From Medicago truncatula (lineage: Eukaryota; Streptophyta; Magnoliopsida; Fabales; Fabaceae), in contig NC_053046.1 in assembly GCF_003473485.1 (NCBI RefSeq), positions 7,512,001-7,576,000 on the forward strand: a DNA stretch of 64,000 nucleotides, read 5' to 3'. Position numbers and translations under genes: made by a program. Below, piece by piece: positions 60,101 to 64,000 of the stretch (position 1 is the first letter of the stretch; every line of letters starts with the position of its first letter). The notes under the pieces were generated by a model. That model saw nothing but the letters and a program-made list of their open reading frames with translations. It was not told the DNA's origin and did not search any database.

Positions 60101-60677
60101 ATTCGAACATCCATTTTAAAATTGGGTTTTTGATGGTGATGTGTACCACTACCCTGTCATCATTTTGGAAACATTTTAAGGGACAATATAGTCCCTGTCA
60201 AAAATTAGAAAGAGATATTTTAGTCATCATTTGACTCTCGAGTATTTAGCGAAGTAGAGAGGGAATAGTAGTTTTAAATGTAGGGTAGCTTTTTTGTCAA
60301 AAATGAAATGTAGGTAGCTTGCATACTATGCTAGTTTATTTAAATAAAATGATCGACATTTTCTAATCTCAATTTAGTTGAAGGGTTTATATATACAACT
60401 TGTTTTCTTCTGCGTAAAAAGCGAGTTGGTTGGGAACTATTGTTATTTTCCTCTTAATGAGTATGAATGTATGATTGGTAAGGTGTATCTGTTGAGAAAT
60501 ATATTGATAGTAACATATGCGTTGAAGCCTCAGCTCAGTCTTAAATTCAAATATGTTCATACTAGAACGTATATTATGGCCTGATGTATTTACTGCATCC
60601 TATTTCAGAGAGCACAGGAATTTAGTAAAAGCCTTAAGCAAGCTGAGAAAGGAAAAGAAGCGATGCGGCGTGCTTAA
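57161..60677 (+). CDS. DUF1195 family membrane protein
   Basis: Exons 57161-57391, 58183-58398 and 60609-60677 join in phase 0 to 171 residues. A cytosolic start (MKDDDGLPTTTAAINKKEN) is followed by one strong membrane segment (FWALAAILLLAFWSMFTGTV, about residues 32-51). The conserved stretch SPIHDDLDVLEMEEREKVV-type region follows (here TPIHDDLDVL|EMEEREKVV), then WDVYTNSRRIRLPRFWQEAF. The last exon ends EAMRRA. The family is plant-specific and uncharacterised; the layout suggests a single-pass endomembrane protein. Intron 2 is 2.2 kb and repeat-filled. The third exon was assigned by frame and its AG acceptor at 60607-60608; this is the least certain exon. Confidence 0.85.
57737..57868. mobile_element. 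Stowaway-like MITE in DUF1195 intron 1 (132 bp)
   Basis: CTCCTTCGGTCACTATTATA and TATAATAGTGACGGAAGAGAG are inverted ends; TA on both sides (57735-57736, 57869-57870). Confidence 0.9.
58612..58850. mobile_element. MITE-like AGCTTAT-rich element in DUF1195 intron 2
   Basis: Starts GGGCCTGTTTTGATTGG and contains repeated AGCTTAT / ATAAGC(T) strings in inverted order, ending near GTTTATCTAAACATGAG. This pattern is typical of a common legume MITE; the right end is decayed. Confidence 0.6.
59386..59837. repeat. Tandem duplication of about 229 bp in DUF1195 intron 2
   Basis: 59386-59614 and 59615-59837 align almost completely, both running from CTGTAAAAAAGGCTCA to CCCTTAAATTCCTAGA, with small indels. 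Similar AGGGACA...GGTCCCTG phrases recur near 60178. Confidence 0.93.
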
Positions 60678-62207
60678 AGACCACTCTAGGGAGCAGTCAA
60701 GGGTCTGGCTTGTGCTTGGAAGTGCTATCAAAAGATTGCGAAGAAACAGTGGTGGGCAAAGCCCTACTCAGATTTTCATGCTTCCATAAGCAAGATGATT
60801 ATGTATTTTAATAGGTTGTGGTTCTTTCAAATTTTGCAGTCAAGTTCAAAAGCAGTAGTAAATTAAAACCACGTTTGTTGTCGTACAAATTCAACTGACT
60901 ATATTTTCTTGTAGGCACAGCCAACTATGCTAAATGCACAAGTTTATTTAATTATATTTTAATTATTATTTGGTAAACAAATATTTTATTGGGTGTATAA
61001 ATTGAATTTATGTGTGGTTTACATATATAAATAAAGAGTTGTGTTATTTGAACATCCATTTAGATGACAACTTTTGTGACAACCAAAATTTTGCAAAGAA
61101 AATGATGTATTGACACAAAAATCAATGCAGTAGAGAGAAAGTAAAAACATAATGTGAGTGTGAGAGAGAAAGTTGTCACAAAAGTTGTAAAAAATGTTCA
61201 AATATCATTTATCATAAATAAATGTCATCTCTTCTCCTCCAAATCCCATATAGAACTTATGAATAAAATCAAACACATACACCATAGTCGTAGCGTTTCA
61301 ATTAGGTGGGTTTCAAGTATGTACTAAACTAAAGGTGAAAATTTGAATTCCTTGTAATCAAACACCATTGCATAAGCTTCTAGCTAACACTGAATGCAGA
61401 TGACTCCATTAAAACATAGGCAAAACAATGTTTGTGGTCATTTACGTTTGATTCTTTCCCCGATTTGGTTTTTAAACTTTTTATTTGACTAAATTAATCC
61501 TTTGTGTTACCCTATGTTTCACTATTAGCTTTTTTTTCTGCCAAGTTCCATTAATAAAAGCACGCGCAACATTTTTTTTTTTAAAGTAAACTAAGGTATT
61601 TTTTGAGCACAACCGAGGAGGTTAATCCGAGATTCATTTAAAATGTTGACCTTTTTCAACAAATGTTTTTCCATATACACCGATCAAAAATCAAACAATG
61701 GATCAAATGGTTAAGGGATCCAAGTATCTATCACTTGTGTCACACTATGTTTGCACGCACAACATTTTAATAATTGAGAAAATTCACTTAACACTTGTTT
61801 GGATCCGCGGCTGGAGCTTCAATTTCACATCCCGAAATGATATTGACGTGAAAAGTGAGAAGCTATAAATAGTAGCTTCTATGTTTACCGCGATTATTCT
61901 TGACGTGTCACACTACCAAACACGTATTTAGACATGTTAAGTTCATTTATCTCCTCCTCCAAAAGACTATACTTGATAACAAGTAAATATATTGTATATT
62001 CATAAAACTATTTTATAGCATATGAAATTATAACAAATGATAAATAGTATCAAATAAACTGTTAAATTAGTTTATTTATGACATAAAATGAATTAAAAGA
62101 TCATGGACATAACTTTTGACCGTTTAAGTAGAGATTAACAGCCATCAGCCGTATGTATGTATGAGAATTGAGAACACAAGAAGAACAGAGAAACAAAAGA
62201 AAGAAAA
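60678..62207. other. Intergenic region and promoter of pBRP
   Basis: AT-rich without a supportable gene. GTTGTCACAAAAGTTGT and ACAACTTTTGTGACAAC (about 61067-61083 and 61172-61188) form an inverted pair of roughly 17 bp, perhaps an old foldback element. The pBRP leader ends at 62207. Confidence 0.5.
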
Positions 62208-62792
62208 ATGAAGTGCCCATACTGTTCAGCGGCGCAGGGGCGTTGCACCACAACAACCACCGGAAAATCAATCACAGAATGCACATCATGCGGCCGCGTC
62301 GTAGAAGAACGACAATCCCATCCCCACCACATCTTCCACCTGCGCGCCCAAGATAATCCCCTATGCCTCGTCACACCAGATCTCCCTCCCCCCACTCTCA
62401 ACCAAACCAACACCGATACCAACGAAGAAGAAGACCCATTCGAGCCCACGGGCTTCATAACCGCTTTCTCAACATGGTCATTAGAGCCCAGCCCGCTCTA
62501 CCTTCAATCTTCCCTCTCTTTTTCGGGCTACCTTGCTGAACTTGAACGAACTCTTGAATCATCTTCTACGAATTCTTCGTCGAGTGTTGTTGTTGATAAT
62601 CTTAGGGCTTATATGCAGATTATTGATGTTTCGTCGATACTTGGATTGGAATCTGATATTTCTGATCATGCTTTTCAGTTGTTTAGGGATTGTTGTTCTG
62701 CTACTTGTTTGAGAAATCGGAGTGTTGAAGCTCTTGCTACTGCTGCTCTTGTTCAGGCTATTCGAGAAGCTCAAGAACCTCGAACCCTTCAG
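62208..62792 (+). CDS. pBRP: Plant-specific TFIIB-related protein pBRP, first exon (gene continues off window)
   Basis: Exon 1 encodes 195 residues and ends at CTTCAG|GTTATA in phase 0. The N-terminal zinc ribbon has C3, C6, C25 and C28 (MKCPYC...ECTSC). Then comes HLRAQDNPLCLVTPDLPP, EEDPFEPTGFITAFSTWSLEPSP and the start of the first cyclin fold (NLRAYMQIIDVSSILGLESDISDHAFQLFRDCC...). This closely matches what I recall of Arabidopsis pBRP (At4g36650), a TFIIB-family protein reported at the plastid envelope and in nuclear transcription. No second exon is recognisable before 64000, so the intron is at least 1.2 kb. Confidence 0.93.
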
Positions 62793-64000
62793 GTTATATC
62801 ATCATTTTTTCTTCCTCTTCTTCTTCTTTCAATTAATGGTTAAACTTAGGATAAACAACTTAATCAAATGCGTATAGCATAAACATTTATCATATAAGTT
62901 ATAAGCTGTTTTCATTAACACCTGACTAGCTTGTAGAATTAAGCCGAACATATTAGCTAGTATGTGATTTTGGTTAGGAAAATATGCAGCAAACTTTAAA
63001 GCCATGAATATGTAAACAACCTAAAGATGATAAATGTGATTGATTGAAATGAAAATGTTGTGTTCACATTGACACTTGAGTAGAGTACAAAAGATGATGA
63101 TTTGTGAGTTTAACTTGTGACTCTCATGCCAAATGATTTAAAAGAGTAGCGTGTTTAGATCTTTTGGGTAATTTAAAGGTCCTAGGCAAGGCACATTGAA
63201 ACCATTTTGTTGTATCTTGAAACTGTTCAACAACATCAGGACTGGGCAACTTTTTTTGTTAAAAGCTGAATTGGATACCTATAATAAGTATCAGGGAAGC
63301 ATCCAAAGTATCGGCATTAGATACGAGGAATGTATTTGATATGATTCAAGCATCGGTGCTTCATAGAATAAATGTGAATTCATTCTTCTGTGGTCCACTT
63401 TTAGGGATTTGTGAAGCATCATCTATGCCAACTCCCTAAACGAACAGCATTTGAACTTATCACAGAAGTTTCAGAGGAACTTATGTACAGCCTAAACTAG
63501 CTTGCATGGCTGAAAACCAAAAACTAAATCTGTGCGTAGTTTATAAAAATATTAAAATACCATTACAATATCATGGATCGTTTCTAATAGTCTAATATTG
63601 CAAATGGCTTTCAAATTGTGATCTTATTTACTAATAAGATTATATTATTTTATGATCTTTGTAGCCCCTTGCAGTCCATATCACAGTCTTGTAAGTGATT
63701 CAGTTAGATCACAGTGTCTGCACATAGAATCGTTAATATTGGACAATTTTTCGGCAATCCTAGGGCTCGATCACCACTCGGTTTCTTGGATTAGGTTTTG
63801 CGACCCCAGTTGCTAAAAAGCTTATTTTTGTTGATGAAAATGGAATCCCTTGACCAATTATGAGCATTCATTCAACCAAACATATTTCTCCTTGCTGTCT
63901 CCCTTCTCATGCATCTCTCTCTTGATTCTAAGCCACCTCTCTTGCACGCATTTCCTCTATCTTAATCGCATCTCTTCCTTACATCTCTCCCTTTTTTCTT
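62793..64000 (+). other. Start of pBRP intron 1
   Basis: AT-rich DNA without a continuation of the TFIIB fold in any frame that I can find; no transposon with clear ends. Confidence 0.55.

Noticed and set aside
60553..60789. 78-residue plus-strand ORF over DUF1195 exon 3
   Set aside because: It is in another frame from exons 1 and 2; the phase-0 frame gives RAQEFSKSLKQAEKGKEAMRRA and a stop, fitting the family's short C-terminus.
57161..62792. Functional clustering of RPC5, U2 and pBRP as a transcription gene neighbourhood
   Set aside because: The genes are tens of kilobases apart, separated by unrelated genes and transposons, and plants do not generally organise such genes as operons.

Overview
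The window is plant nuclear DNA, AT-rich and intron-rich. It is most likely from a papilionoid legume close to Medicago, Trifolium or Pisum. That rests on legume-type SINEs and MITEs, a vicilin-like gene, and protein families that match Arabidopsis genes in exon order. The species assignment is inference. There are no bacterial or CRISPR-like systems.

Layout: (1) 170-1836 (+), 3' part of a vicilin-like cupin gene with a huge charged tail. (2) 2987-5456 (-), organelle-type PP2C phosphatase, four coding exons. (3) 5.9-18.3 kb, transposon block: two tandem Tourist/Harbinger-like elements, the second split by an intact, very young Ty3/gypsy chromovirus-like retrotransposon (8330-17084, LTRs differing at two sites by eye, 5-bp target duplication). 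(4) 19815-30081 (+), RNA polymerase III subunit RPC5, 13 coding exons, with a minisatellite, a plastid-derived trnA fragment and a hAT-type MITE in its introns. (5) 33153-33348 (+), U2 snRNA gene with complete plant snRNA promoter and 3' box. (6) 33900-39419, 5'-truncated L1-type LINE carrying a nested solo LTR, which itself carries a nested MITE. (7) 39946-41178 (+), short PPR protein. (8) 43.0-45.8 kb, diverged tandem duplication loaded with SINEs, a 1.1-kb Harbinger-like element and a Stowaway. (9) 46533-48758 (+), polyol/monosaccharide transporter-like protein that has lost the TM1 aspartate. (10) 50549-53289 (+), DUF620 protein. (11) 57161-60677 (+), DUF1195 membrane protein. (12) 62208 to beyond the edge (+), first exon of the plant TFIIB-related protein pBRP.

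The genes do not form a pathway. RPC5, U2 snRNA and pBRP all belong to transcription or splicing machinery, but nothing in the sequence shows that the clustering is functional. The most informative material is the layered transposon history, where insertion order can be read directly from target duplications, and the transporter whose proton-coupling and sugar-binding positions are altered. I did not find a convincing undescribed biological system. The nearest candidates are the dense CTCGCC/GGCGAG palindrome array shared by two different LTRs and the atypical transporter.
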